From Bradyrhizobium sp. 132 (GTDB lineage: Bacteria; Pseudomonadota; Alphaproteobacteria; Rhizobiales; Xanthobacteraceae), in assembly GCF_023074185.1 (NCBI RefSeq), contig NZ_JADPKY010000143.1:1-64000 (forward strand): DNA of 64,000 nucleotides, written 5' to 3'. The notes beneath the pieces were generated by a model, which was given only the letters and a program-made list of their open reading frames with translations, searched no databases and was not told the DNA's origin. The position numbers and the translations under genes are program-made. Below, one piece after another: positions 33,789 to 42,206 of the stretch; the stretch's first letter is position 1; each line of letters opens with the position of its first letter.

Positions 33789-34991
33789 TTACGGCGGCGC
33801 CGCCAGGTGAACTGCTTCTTGCTCTGCAAGCTGCTCGATTTCGTCCACCGAGAAGCCGGCCTCGGCCAGGATGTCGCGGCCGTGCTGGCCGAGTGTCGGC
33901 GCGGGGCCGGCGGGCTCGGGCTGGGTCACGCTCCAGGTCGAGGGCACGCGCATCTGGCGGATGCGGCCTTCCACGGGGTGATCTACAGTCTGGAAGAAGT
34001 CGATCGCATTGAGATGCGGATCGTCCAAAATCGTCTCCAGCGTGTGCATCGGCATCACCGGAATGTCGGCGCGCTCCAGCAGCTCGCGCCATTCCGCGGT
34101 GGTGCGCGTGACGAAGATGTGGCCGATCTCCTCGTAGATATCGTCAATATGATTCGTGCGCGCAGCGTGGTTGGCAAAACGCGGCTGATCGAGGAAATGC
34201 GGTTGCCCGATCGCCTCGAAGAAGCTGCGCCAGTGCTTGTCGTTGTAGATGAGGACGCAGAGATAGCCGTCGCTGGTCTTGTAGGGTTTTCGATAGCGCG
34301 AGAGCAGGCGGGCGTAGCCGCCGTGGTCGAGCGGCGGATCGTAGGTCAGTCCGCCCAGATGATCGACCAGCACGAACTCCGTCATGGACTCGAACATCGG
34401 CACGTCGATGCGTTGGCCGATGCCGGTGCGCTGCTGGTGCATCAGTCCGCCCATGATGGCATTGACCATCATCAGTCCGACGATGCGGTCGGCGATGGTG
34501 ACGGGAACGTAACGCGGCGTGCCGTCGCCGGCGGCCGCGAGAAGTGTCGGAATGGTGGCCGCGCCCTGAATGAGATCGTCATAGGCGGGCTTGGCGGCAT
34601 AGGGGCCGGACTGGCCGTAGCCGAACGCGCCGACATAGACGAGGGAAGGGTTGATCTCGCGAAGCGTCTCGTAGTCGAGGCCGAGCCGCGTCATCGCCTG
34701 CGGGCGCACATTATAGACCAGCGCGTTGGCACGCTTCGCCAGTCGCAGCAGTGTGGCGCGCCCTTCCTTCTTCTTGAGGTCGAGGACGATGCTGCGCTTG
34801 CCGCGGTTGGCGTTGAGAAACATCCCGCCCATGCCGGGTGTGCGGCCGGGACCGATCTGGCGAACGATGTCGCCCTCGGGGCTCTCGACCTTGATGATTT
34901 CAGCGCCCATGTCCGCCAGCACTTGGGTGCCATAGGGGCCCATCAGCACGGAAGTCAGGTCGAGAATAGTGAAGCCGGCGAGCGGTCCCAT
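33789..34991 (-). CDS. CaiB/BaiF (family III) CoA transferase
   Basis: 400 residues with the family opening GPLAGFTILDLTSVLMGPYGTQVLADMGAEIIKVE, ANRGKRSIVLDLKK and YDDLIQG. At the position of the nucleophilic Asp169 of formyl-CoA transferase the sequence is IDVPMFESM, giving Glu201 instead of Asp, a form I believe recurs in one subgroup. It is the first gene of the minus-strand operon and should activate the imported dicarboxylate by CoA transfer, probably from succinyl-CoA. It is divergent from the TRAP genes. Confidence 0.9.
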   Translation of the reverse strand: MGPLAGFTILDLTSVLMGPYGTQVLADMGAEIIKVESPEGDIVRQIGPGRTPGMGGMFLNANRGKRSIVLDLKKKEGRATLLRLAKRANALVYNVRPQAMTRLGLDYETLREINPSLVYVGAFGYGQSGPYAAKPAYDDLIQGAATIPTLLAAAGDGTPRYVPVTIADRIVGLMMVNAIMGGLMHQQRTGIGQRIDVPMFESMTEFVLVDHLGGLTYDPPLDHGGYARLLSRYRKPYKTSDGYLCVLIYNDKHWRSFFEAIGQPHFLDQPRFANHAARTNHIDDIYEEIGHIFVTRTTAEWRELLERADIPVMPMHTLETILDDPHLNAIDFFQTVDHPVEGRIRQMRVPSTWSVTQPEPAGPAPTLGQHGRDILAEAGFSVDEIEQLAEQEAVHLAAPP

Positions 34992-35008
34992 AGGGCCTCG
35001 TTCATTAC

Positions 35009-35097
35009 ATTCATATACGTGGAGTTAGAATTCATAAATCTCCGGTGTCAATCCGGAGAACTCTGAGCTAGGCGCATAGACCCATGCACTATTCATA
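35009..35097. promoter_or_regulatory. Divergent control region: ATTCATA repeats and a TCTCCGG palindrome
   Basis: ATTCATA occurs at 35009-35015, 35030-35036 and 35091-35097. Between them TCTCCGG (35039-35045) and CCGGAGA (35053-35059) form a perfect 7-bp inverted repeat with a 7-base spacer. The region separates the CaiB operon from the TRAP operon and is AT-rich against the genome average. These are plausible sites for the IclR protein of the cluster. Confidence 0.5.
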
Positions 35098-35100
35098 CGC

Positions 35101-35130
35101 TTGACATATAAATTCACCTATATGTATTTT
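35101..35130 (+). promoter_or_regulatory. Sigma-70-type promoter candidate for the TRAP operon
   Basis: TTGACA at 35101-35106 is a perfect -35; 18 bases on, TATTTT (35125-35130) can serve as -10. The transcript would start near 35137, about 80 bases before the binding-protein ATG. One ATTCATA copy abuts the -35, as expected for a regulator site. Confidence 0.5.
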
Positions 35131-35217
35131 TATCTCAAGCAAGAACTGGAGCGGGGCCAAGTGGTCGGCAGCGAGATGCTGCCGCCGCCGGCATGGGGAC
35201 GCGTCAAGGAGAACGAG

Positions 35218-36252
35218 ATGAAGAAGGTTTTGCCCTGGGCTGCCGCAGCGCTCGCGCTCTCGCTGCCGGTCTCGACGCGACAGGCGCAGGCGCAGGCGCT
35301 GGAGCTGAAGGTCGCCGACTCCTTCCCCGCGGGGCACTATCTCGTCCGCCTGATGCTCAAGCCGTGGATGGACGACGTCACCAAGCGCACCAATGGCGCG
35401 GTGACCTTCACCTATTATCCGAACCAGCAGATCGGCAAGGCCGCGGACATGCTGCGGCTCACCCAGTCGGGCGTGGTCGACATCGGCTACATCGGGCCGT
35501 CTTATGTCTCCGACAAGATGCCGCTATCGGAAGTTGCACAATTGCCAGGCGCGTTCGAAACCGCCTGCCAGGGTACGCTCGCCTACTGGAAGACCGCGCG
35601 CGAAGGCGTTTTGGCCAAGCAGGAATACGCGCCCAACAAGATCAAGCTGCTGTTCGAGGTGGTGCTGCCGCCCTACCAGGTGTGGACCGCCAAGCAAAAG
35701 GTCGACACGACCAAGGACATGAGTGGCCTGAAGCTGCGTACCACCGGCGGCGCGCAAGACCTGACCTTGCGCGCGCTCGGCGCGGTGCCGGTGCGCATGG
35801 CTGCACCCGATGCCTATGAATCGCTGTCGCGCGGCACAATGGACGGCCTGCTGTTCCCGATGGAGAGCGTCGTTGCCTATGGGCTCGACAAGCTGGTCAA
35901 GCACGCAACGGAAGGCGTCAGCTTCGGCAGCTTCATCGTCGCCTATTCGATCAATCAGTCGGTTTGGGACAAGCTTCCGGACGACGTGAAGAAGGCGATG
36001 AACGACGCGTCGGAGGCGATCGAGCCTCTGGCCTGCGCCCAGGTCGACAAGGAAACGGAGGCGACCAAGAAGCACCTTCAGGACCAGGGCGTCAGCTTCG
36101 AGCCGCTGCCGGAGGCGACGCGCACCGAGATGAAGGACAAGCTGAAGGGCGTCGGCCAGGAATGGGCGGCTGGGCTCGACAGCCGTGGCAAGCAGGCGTC
36201 CGCCGCGCTGAAGGAGTTTGAAGGCCTGCTCGCAGCTGGCGGCGCCAAATAA
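35218..36252 (+). CDS. TRAP transporter solute-binding protein (DctP family)
   Basis: 344 residues from ATG 35218 (AAGGAG upstream), with a signal peptide MKKVLPWAAAALALSLPVSTRQAQAQA. The mature protein has TFTYYPNQQIGKAADMLRLTQSGVVDIGYI and GLKLRTTGGAQDLTLRALGAVPVRM, including the carboxylate-clamping arginine. The cluster's CoA-dependent enzymes argue for a dicarboxylate ligand such as itaconate or a related C4-C5 acid. Translation could begin at an upstream ATG, but that region is the promoter. Confidence 0.92.
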   Translation: MKKVLPWAAAALALSLPVSTRQAQAQALELKVADSFPAGHYLVRLMLKPWMDDVTKRTNGAVTFTYYPNQQIGKAADMLRLTQSGVVDIGYIGPSYVSDKMPLSEVAQLPGAFETACQGTLAYWKTAREGVLAKQEYAPNKIKLLFEVVLPPYQVWTAKQKVDTTKDMSGLKLRTTGGAQDLTLRALGAVPVRMAAPDAYESLSRGTMDGLLFPMESVVAYGLDKLVKHATEGVSFGSFIVAYSINQSVWDKLPDDVKKAMNDASEAIEPLACAQVDKETEATKKHLQDQGVSFEPLPEATRTEMKDKLKGVGQEWAAGLDSRGKQASAALKEFEGLLAAGGAK

Positions 36253-36304
36253 GGCGCGAAGTAAGGCGCGAAGTCATCCGACAGGGAAGAAGGAGACGCG
36301 AGAG

Positions 36305-36859
36305 GTGATCAAGCGGGCGGGATATGTGCTCGGCGTGCTGGAACGCGCGCTGACGGTGATCGCGGTGGTGTTCCTGTTCGTGATCATGCTGCTTGTCGTA
36401 ACCGACGTGTTCATGCGCTACGCGCTGAACCGTCCGTTCTCCTTCACCTACGATCTGATCGGGCTTTATCTGCTCGCCGGCGTGTTCTTCTTCACGGTCT
36501 CGGACGCTCTGCGCGAGCACGCCCATGTCGGCGTCGATATCCTGCTGTCGCGCTTCTCGCCGGCGGGACGGCGGCTCTCGGAGATCATCACCGCGCTTGT
36601 GGGCCTGTTCGTCTTCGTCCTGATCTGCAAGGTCGGCCTCGAGCGTGCGGTGGAAAATTACGAGCAGCATGACGTGCTGGCTGGCGCGATTGCCTGGCCG
36701 ACCTGGATATCGGCGGCGCTGGTGCCGCTCGGCTGCGGCGTGCTGGTGCTGCGATTGCTGCTCCAGCTCGTCGGCAATCTGCTGAGCCTCGTCAGCGGCC
36801 GTGACCTCTATCCGCTGCCGCCGGTGACCGGCGTTGGCGAAGCACGATCCTTTGAGTAA
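36305..36859 (+). CDS. TRAP transporter small membrane subunit (DctQ family)
   Basis: 184 residues with four membrane helices; RYALNRPFSFTYDLIGLYLLAGVFFF is the DctQ signature, and VGVDILLSRFSPAGRR follows the second helix. GTG start at 36305 with AGGAG upstream. It links the binding protein to the DctM permease 12 bases downstream. Confidence 0.9.
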   Translation: MIKRAGYVLGVLERALTVIAVVFLFVIMLLVVTDVFMRYALNRPFSFTYDLIGLYLLAGVFFFTVSDALREHAHVGVDILLSRFSPAGRRLSEIITALVGLFVFVLICKVGLERAVENYEQHDVLAGAIAWPTWISAALVPLGCGVLVLRLLLQLVGNLLSLVSGRDLYPLPPVTGVGEARSFE

Positions 36860-36871
36860 CGGCAGGCATTC

Positions 36872-38161
36872 ATGACACCCTTCATCGTTCTCGCCCTGCT
36901 GTTCGGCCTGCTCGCACTCGGCACGCCCGTCGGCTTCGCGATGGCCTTTTCCGGTTCGGTCGGCCTCGTGATGGTCGGCGGCTGGAGCACACTGTTCGGC
37001 ATTTTGCAAACCGCGCCGCTCTCGACCGTCTCCTCCTACGAGCTGATCACCATCCCGATGTTCCTGCTGATGGCGGACCTCGTGCTGCTGTCGGGTGTCG
37101 CGGACGATCTATTCAAAACGGCCTCGGCCTGGGTCGGCCGCATCCCCGGCGGGCTCGGCATGGCCACCGCGCTGGCCGGCGCCGGTTTTGGCGCGATCTG
37201 CGGCACATCGACGGCCTCGGCCGCAACCCTGTCCTCGACCAGCCTGCCGGCGATGATCCGCCAGGGCTATGAGCCGAAGATGGCCGCAGGCGTGGTCGCG
37301 ATATCAGGCACGCTGTCGATGCTGCTGCCGACCAGCGTCGCACTCGTCATCTTCGGTCTCCTTGCCGAGGTAAATATCGGCAAGCTGCTCGTCAGCGGCA
37401 TCATCCCCGCGATCCTCGTCACCATCACCATCATGGCCACGATCTACTTCCTGGTCTGGCAGGATCCATCGCGCGCGCCGCCCGCCAAGTCGGTGCCGTG
37501 GCGCGAAAAATTCGCGCTGCTGTGGCAGGTCTCGCCAATGGTGGTGCTGTTCTCTATTGTCACAGGCACGATCTATCTCGGCGTCGCCACGCCGACGGAG
37601 GCCTCCGCGTTCGGTGCGTTCGGCGCCTTCCTGCTCGCGATCGTCAAGGGCAAGATCACGCCGTCGTCGCTTTACGCGACGCTGCTGCGTGCCTGCCATG
37701 GCACCTGCATGATCATCATGATCCTGGTCGGTGCGTCGATCTTTGGCTACTTCTTCACGCTCACCCACGTGACCCAGGACCTCGTCGCCTGGGTCGGCTC
37801 GCTGCCGGCCTCGCGCTGGGTCATCATCACGCTGATCCTGTGCGGCTACATCGTGCTCGGATCCTTCATGGACCAGATCGCGATCCTGGTGCTGACCGTG
37901 CCGATCGTGCTGCCGCTGATCAAGACGCTCGGCTTCGATCCGATCTGGTTCGGCGTCATCAAGATCGTCACCGCCGAGGTCGGCATGATCACGCCCCCGG
38001 TCGGGCTCAACTGTTTCATCGTCGCCCGCTATGCCAAGCGGCCGGTCGCGGAGGTGTTCCACGGTACCTTCCCGCATTTCATTGCGCACCTGATTGTCAT
38101 TGCGATCCTGGTGGCGTTTCCGTCTATCATCCTCTGGCTGCCCTCGCAGATGGGGCGCTAG
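36872..38161 (+). CDS. TRAP transporter large permease (DctM family)
   Basis: 429 residues, the standard DctM length, with about twelve helices. GTPVGFAMAFSGSVGLV, GAGFGAICGTSTASAATLSS and GTLSMLLPTSVALVIFG are the conserved hairpin regions, and TAEVGMITPPVGLNCFIVA is the second. It catalyses sodium-driven uptake of the ligand delivered by the DctP protein. The gene ends 29 bases before the acyl-CoA dehydrogenase. Confidence 0.93.
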   Translation: MTPFIVLALLFGLLALGTPVGFAMAFSGSVGLVMVGGWSTLFGILQTAPLSTVSSYELITIPMFLLMADLVLLSGVADDLFKTASAWVGRIPGGLGMATALAGAGFGAICGTSTASAATLSSTSLPAMIRQGYEPKMAAGVVAISGTLSMLLPTSVALVIFGLLAEVNIGKLLVSGIIPAILVTITIMATIYFLVWQDPSRAPPAKSVPWREKFALLWQVSPMVVLFSIVTGTIYLGVATPTEASAFGAFGAFLLAIVKGKITPSSLYATLLRACHGTCMIIMILVGASIFGYFFTLTHVTQDLVAWVGSLPASRWVIITLILCGYIVLGSFMDQIAILVLTVPIVLPLIKTLGFDPIWFGVIKIVTAEVGMITPPVGLNCFIVARYAKRPVAEVFHGTFPHFIAHLIVIAILVAFPSIILWLPSQMGR

Positions 38162-38190
38162 AACTAACGAGCCTCCACAAGGAGACCAAC

Positions 38191-39357
38191 ATGGATTTCG
38201 CGCTCACCGATCAGCAAGAGGCCATCCGCGGCGCCATCGCAAAGATCTGCGAAGGCTTTCCCGATGCGTACTGGCTGAAGAAAGACCATGACGGCGGCTT
38301 TCCGCACGACTTCCACAAGGCGCTGGCCGACGCCGGCTGGCTCGGCATCTGCGTGCCGGAAGCCTATGGCGGCTCCGGGCTCGGCATCACCGAAGCCGCG
38401 ATCATGATGCGCGCGATCGCGGAATCCGGCGCAGGGATGTCCGGCGCATCTGCGGTGCACATCAACGTCTTCGGCCTCAATCCCGTCGTCGTGTTCGGCA
38501 CTGAGGAGCAGCGCAAGCGCATGCTGCCGCCGATGGTCGAAGGCCGCGAGAAGGCGTGCTTCGCCGTCACCGAGCCCAACACCGGCCTCAACACCACGCA
38601 GCTCAAGACCCGCGCCGTCGCCAAGAACGACCGCTACATCGTCAATGGCCAGAAGGTGTGGATCTCGACCGCGCAGGTCGCGCACAAGATCCTGCTGCTG
38701 GCGCGCACCACGCCGCTGGAGGAAGTGCGCTCGCCGACGCATGGTCTCAGCCTGTTCTATACGGACTTCGATCGCAACAAGATCAAGGTCCACGAGATCG
38801 AGAAGATGGGCCGCAAGATCGTCGATTCCAACGAGCTGTTCTTCGAGGATTTCGAGATTCCGATGGAGGATCGCATCGGCGAAGAAGGCAAAGGCTTCCA
38901 GTACATCCTCGAAGGCATGAACCCGGAACGCATCCTGATCGCGGCGGAAGCTGTCGGCCTCGGAAAGCTCGCGCTGTCGCGCGCGACCGAATACGCCAAG
39001 ACGCGCGTGGTGTTCAACCGGCCTATCGGCAAGAACCAGGGCATCCAGCATCCGCTGGCCATAAACTGGGTCGAGCTCGAAGCGGCGTGGCTGATGGTGA
39101 TGTCGGCGGCGTGGCAATACGACAAGGGCATGCCCTGCGGCGGCGCCGCCAATGCCGCGAAATACATTGCGGGTGAGGCCGGATACCATGCCTGCGAGCA
39201 GGCGGTGATGACCCATGGCGGCTTCGGCTATGCCAAGGAGTTCCACGTCGAGCGGTACTTGCGCGAAGTTCTGATCCCGCGCATCGCGCCGGTCAGCCCG
39301 CAGCTTGCGCTCAGTTTTATCGCGGAAAAGGTGCTTGGACTGGCCAAGTCATACTAG
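38191..39357 (+). CDS. Acyl-CoA dehydrogenase
   Basis: The 388-residue protein has the full fold. The N-terminal helices are followed by CFAVTEPNTGLNT (FAD/substrate loop), WISTAQVAHKILLLART, and the C-terminal bundle with RVVFNRPIGKNQGIQHPLA and THGGFGYAKEFHVERYLRE. The usual C-terminal catalytic Glu region (IYEGT) reads PRIAPVSPQ and has no acid. A Glu is present in GMNPERILIA, the place used by isovaleryl-CoA dehydrogenase. A branched or dicarboxylic acyl-CoA substrate is therefore plausible. RBS AAGGAG precedes ATG 38191. An acyl-CoA dehydrogenase also accompanies the itaconate genes of Pseudomonas aeruginosa. Confidence 0.9.
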   Translation: MDFALTDQQEAIRGAIAKICEGFPDAYWLKKDHDGGFPHDFHKALADAGWLGICVPEAYGGSGLGITEAAIMMRAIAESGAGMSGASAVHINVFGLNPVVVFGTEEQRKRMLPPMVEGREKACFAVTEPNTGLNTTQLKTRAVAKNDRYIVNGQKVWISTAQVAHKILLLARTTPLEEVRSPTHGLSLFYTDFDRNKIKVHEIEKMGRKIVDSNELFFEDFEIPMEDRIGEEGKGFQYILEGMNPERILIAAEAVGLGKLALSRATEYAKTRVVFNRPIGKNQGIQHPLAINWVELEAAWLMVMSAAWQYDKGMPCGGAANAAKYIAGEAGYHACEQAVMTHGGFGYAKEFHVERYLREVLIPRIAPVSPQLALSFIAEKVLGLAKSY

Positions 39358-39389
39358 GCTTTCCCGCGGACTTTTCGGCAGGGCCGCCA

Positions 39390-40943
39390 ATGAACCTCGC
39401 TCACCATCTCCTGCGTGCCGCCAAAGCCGATGCGTCCGCGCCGGCGCTGCTCAAAGGGTTGACGCCGGTTGCCGATTACGGCCGGCTCGCCGCGACGGTG
39501 GCGTCGCTGGCGGCATCGCTGCAGCAGCGCTTTGGTTTGGCCAAGGGCGACCGCGTTGCGCTGCTGATGAAGAACGTGCCCGATTACGTCGCCTGTCTCT
39601 ATGCCTGCTGGCATGCCGGGCTGGTTGCCGTTCCCATCAACGCAAAGCTGCATCCGCGCGAGGTCGCGTTCATTCTCGACAACTCGGGTGCGGCGGTCGT
39701 CTTCGTGACCGAGGCCATGGCGAGCGTTGCCTCCGAAGCGTCGGCGCTTGTTGCGGCCAAGCCGCGCATCGTCGAGATCGGCTCGGCCGAGCATCGTGGT
39801 CTCGAAAAGACTGACGGCATTGCCATCGCCGATGTCGTGAGCACAGATCCCGCCTGGATCTTCTACACCAGCGGCACCACCGGGCGTCCGAAGGGCGCGG
39901 TGTTGAGCCACCGCAATCTGCTTGCGATGGCGCTGAACTATCTCGCCGAGATCAATCCGGTCGCGCCAGGCGAGGCGCTGCTGCACGCCGCACCGATGTC
40001 GCACGGTTCAGGCCTCTACATGGTGCCGCACGTGCTCGGCATGGGCGCACAGATCATTCCGGAGAGTGGCCGCTTCGAGCCGGACGAGATCCTTGAGCTG
40101 ACGGCAAAGCGCGACGGCATCTCCTTCTTTGCCGCGCCGACCATGGTGCGGCGCCTGACCGTCGCGGCTGAAGCAGCTGGCGCGACCGCGCCGGGGCTGA
40201 AGACGATCATTTATGGCGGCGGCCCGATGTATGTCGCCGATTGCAAGGCCGCGCTCAACGTGTTCGGGCCAAAGCTTGCGCAGATCTACGGTCAGGGCGA
40301 AACGCCGATGACCATCACGTACCTGCCGAAGTCAATGCATGTCGATGCCGGGCATCCGCGTCATGCCGAGCGGCTGGCGTCGGTTGGCATCGCGCAGGGC
40401 GTCGTACAGGTACGCACCGTGAATGAGGCGGGCGGCGACGTCGCACCGGGCGAGGTCGGCGAGATCATCGTGCGCGGCGATACTGTCATGTCGGGCTACT
40501 GGCAAAATTCCAAGGCGACTGCGAACACACTGCGCGACGGTTGGCTCTATACCGGCGACATGGGGGCCCTCGACACCGACGGCTTCCTCACGCTGAAGGA
40601 CCGCTCCAAGGACGTCATCATCTCCGGCGGCACCAACATCTATCCGCGCGAGGTCGAGGAGGTCCTGTTGCGGCATGAGGCCGTCGCCGAAGTCTCTGTG
40701 ATCGGCCGTCCCCATCCGGAATGGGGCGAGGAGGTGGTGGCCGTCGTCGTTCCCGTCGCGAATAGGGCGGTCACGCGGGACGAGCTCGACCAGATGTGCA
40801 ATGCCTGGATCGCGCACTTCAAGCGGCCGAAGCACTATTATCTCACCGGCGAGCTACCGAAGAACAGCTACGGCAAGATCGTGAAGACGGAATTGCGCAC
40901 GCTGCTCGGCGAGTCCTCCGCGCGCCTCAAACCGATGGATTGA
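39390..40943 (+). CDS. AMP-dependent acyl-CoA synthetase/ligase
   Basis: 517 residues of the ANL superfamily. The P-loop is YTSGTTGRPKGAVLSH (about 159-174), then YGQGETPMT for the adenine site, TGDMGALDTDGFLTLKDRSKDVI with the hinge Asp and Arg, and the catalytic Lys in LPKNSYGKIVK near the C-terminus. It forms an acyl-CoA from a free acid and ATP. Co-transcription with the dehydrogenase (33 bases apart) suggests the two act in sequence on an acid, perhaps as an alternative entry to the CaiB transferase. Confidence 0.9.
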   Translation: MNLAHHLLRAAKADASAPALLKGLTPVADYGRLAATVASLAASLQQRFGLAKGDRVALLMKNVPDYVACLYACWHAGLVAVPINAKLHPREVAFILDNSGAAVVFVTEAMASVASEASALVAAKPRIVEIGSAEHRGLEKTDGIAIADVVSTDPAWIFYTSGTTGRPKGAVLSHRNLLAMALNYLAEINPVAPGEALLHAAPMSHGSGLYMVPHVLGMGAQIIPESGRFEPDEILELTAKRDGISFFAAPTMVRRLTVAAEAAGATAPGLKTIIYGGGPMYVADCKAALNVFGPKLAQIYGQGETPMTITYLPKSMHVDAGHPRHAERLASVGIAQGVVQVRTVNEAGGDVAPGEVGEIIVRGDTVMSGYWQNSKATANTLRDGWLYTGDMGALDTDGFLTLKDRSKDVIISGGTNIYPREVEEVLLRHEAVAEVSVIGRPHPEWGEEVVAVVVPVANRAVTRDELDQMCNAWIAHFKRPKHYYLTGELPKNSYGKIVKTELRTLLGESSARLKPMD

Positions 40944-40950
40944 GGTGGCG

Positions 40951-42189
40951 ATGCTCGAGCCCGCGTCGCCGATCGACTTTTCCGGCCTGGTCCGTGAGGG
41001 TGATCTCGTCGTGTGCGGGCAGGCGACTGCGGAGCCGGTCACGCTGACAGAAGTGCTGATGGCACAGGCGGAACATCTTCCACCGTTTCGCATGATGGTC
41101 GGACCGGTGTTCTCGGAGACGTTTCCCGCAGGCCCCGCGCCCAACGTGTCGTTCCTGAGCTATGGCGTGATCGGCAATGCCCGGCGGCTCGCTAAGGCCG
41201 GACGGCTCGATCTGATTCCGAGCAACTACAGCGCGTTCTGCGCCGACTTCGCCGCGCGCCGCCACAAGGCCGATGTCGTTCTGGTGCAGCTTGCGGAGTC
41301 CAAGGGGCGGCTCAGCGCCAGTCTGTCCAACGACTATGTCATCGATGCCGCGCGCGGTGCGCGCCTGGTCATCGCCGAGATCAACCCGGATGCGCCTTTT
41401 ACGTTCGGAGCGGAGTGGCCTGAGGACGTGACGATCCATGTGCGCGTCCCGGCCCGCTGTGCGCCAGTCGAGCTGGCGTCGCCGCCGCTGGACGATGTTT
41501 CGCGGCGCATTGCGGCGCATGCGGCGGGGCTGATCGACGATGGCAGCACGCTGCAGTTCGGCGTCGGTCGAATTCCGGACGCAATTCTCTCCTCGCTCTC
41601 GCATGTACGCAATCTCGGAATCCATTCCGGCCTGATCAACGACGCCGTCGTCGATCTGATCGAACGCGGTGCGGTGACGAATGCGGAGAAGGGTTTCGAT
41701 GCCGGGATCACGGTTACCAACCAGGTGATCGGGACGCAGCGGCTCTATCGCTTCGTGCACGAGAACAACGCTGTTTCGGTGCGGCCGACGTCATACACAC
41801 ACGGCCAGGACGTGCTGGCCCGCATCAACCGGCTGGTCGCGATCAACTCGGCGCTCCAGGTCGGGCTCGATGGCAGCGTCAATTCCGAGACGCTGAATGG
41901 CGTTGCGATCGGTGCGATCGGCGGGCAGCTCGATTTCGTGCGCGGCGCCAATGCCTCACCTCGGGGAAGGGCGATCATCGCGCTGCCGGCGACGGCTTCG
42001 GATGGCACGAGCCGGATCGTCGCCCATGTCGAGACAGTGACGACCCCCCGCGCCGATGTCGATGCCATCATCACCGAATGGGGCGTTGCCGAGCTGCGCG
42101 GCTGCGGCCTTGCCGAGCGTGCGCGCCGGATGATCGCGATCGCGGCGCCCGGGCACCGCGACGCGCTATCGGCGCAGCTTCGTCGATGA
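40951..42189 (+). CDS. Acetyl-CoA hydrolase/transferase family (family I CoA transferase)
   Basis: 412 residues. The family patterns are AHAAGLIDDGSTLQFGVGRIPDAILSSL, GIHSGLINDAVVDLIERGAVTNA, and the C-terminal GGQLDFVRGANASPRGRAIIALPATASDG. Members include 4-hydroxybutyrate CoA transferase, acetate:succinate CoA transferase and itaconate-type transferases. GTG 40945 or ATG 40951 may be the start; the second is better spaced from GAGG. It ends the plus-strand operon and could recycle CoA between acetyl-CoA and the incoming acid. Confidence 0.85.
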   Translation: MLEPASPIDFSGLVREGDLVVCGQATAEPVTLTEVLMAQAEHLPPFRMMVGPVFSETFPAGPAPNVSFLSYGVIGNARRLAKAGRLDLIPSNYSAFCADFAARRHKADVVLVQLAESKGRLSASLSNDYVIDAARGARLVIAEINPDAPFTFGAEWPEDVTIHVRVPARCAPVELASPPLDDVSRRIAAHAAGLIDDGSTLQFGVGRIPDAILSSLSHVRNLGIHSGLINDAVVDLIERGAVTNAEKGFDAGITVTNQVIGTQRLYRFVHENNAVSVRPTSYTHGQDVLARINRLVAINSALQVGLDGSVNSETLNGVAIGAIGGQLDFVRGANASPRGRAIIALPATASDGTSRIVAHVETVTTPRADVDAIITEWGVAELRGCGLAERARRMIAIAAPGHRDALSAQLRR

Positions 42190-42206
42190 AGCGAAGCCCG
42201 TAGACG

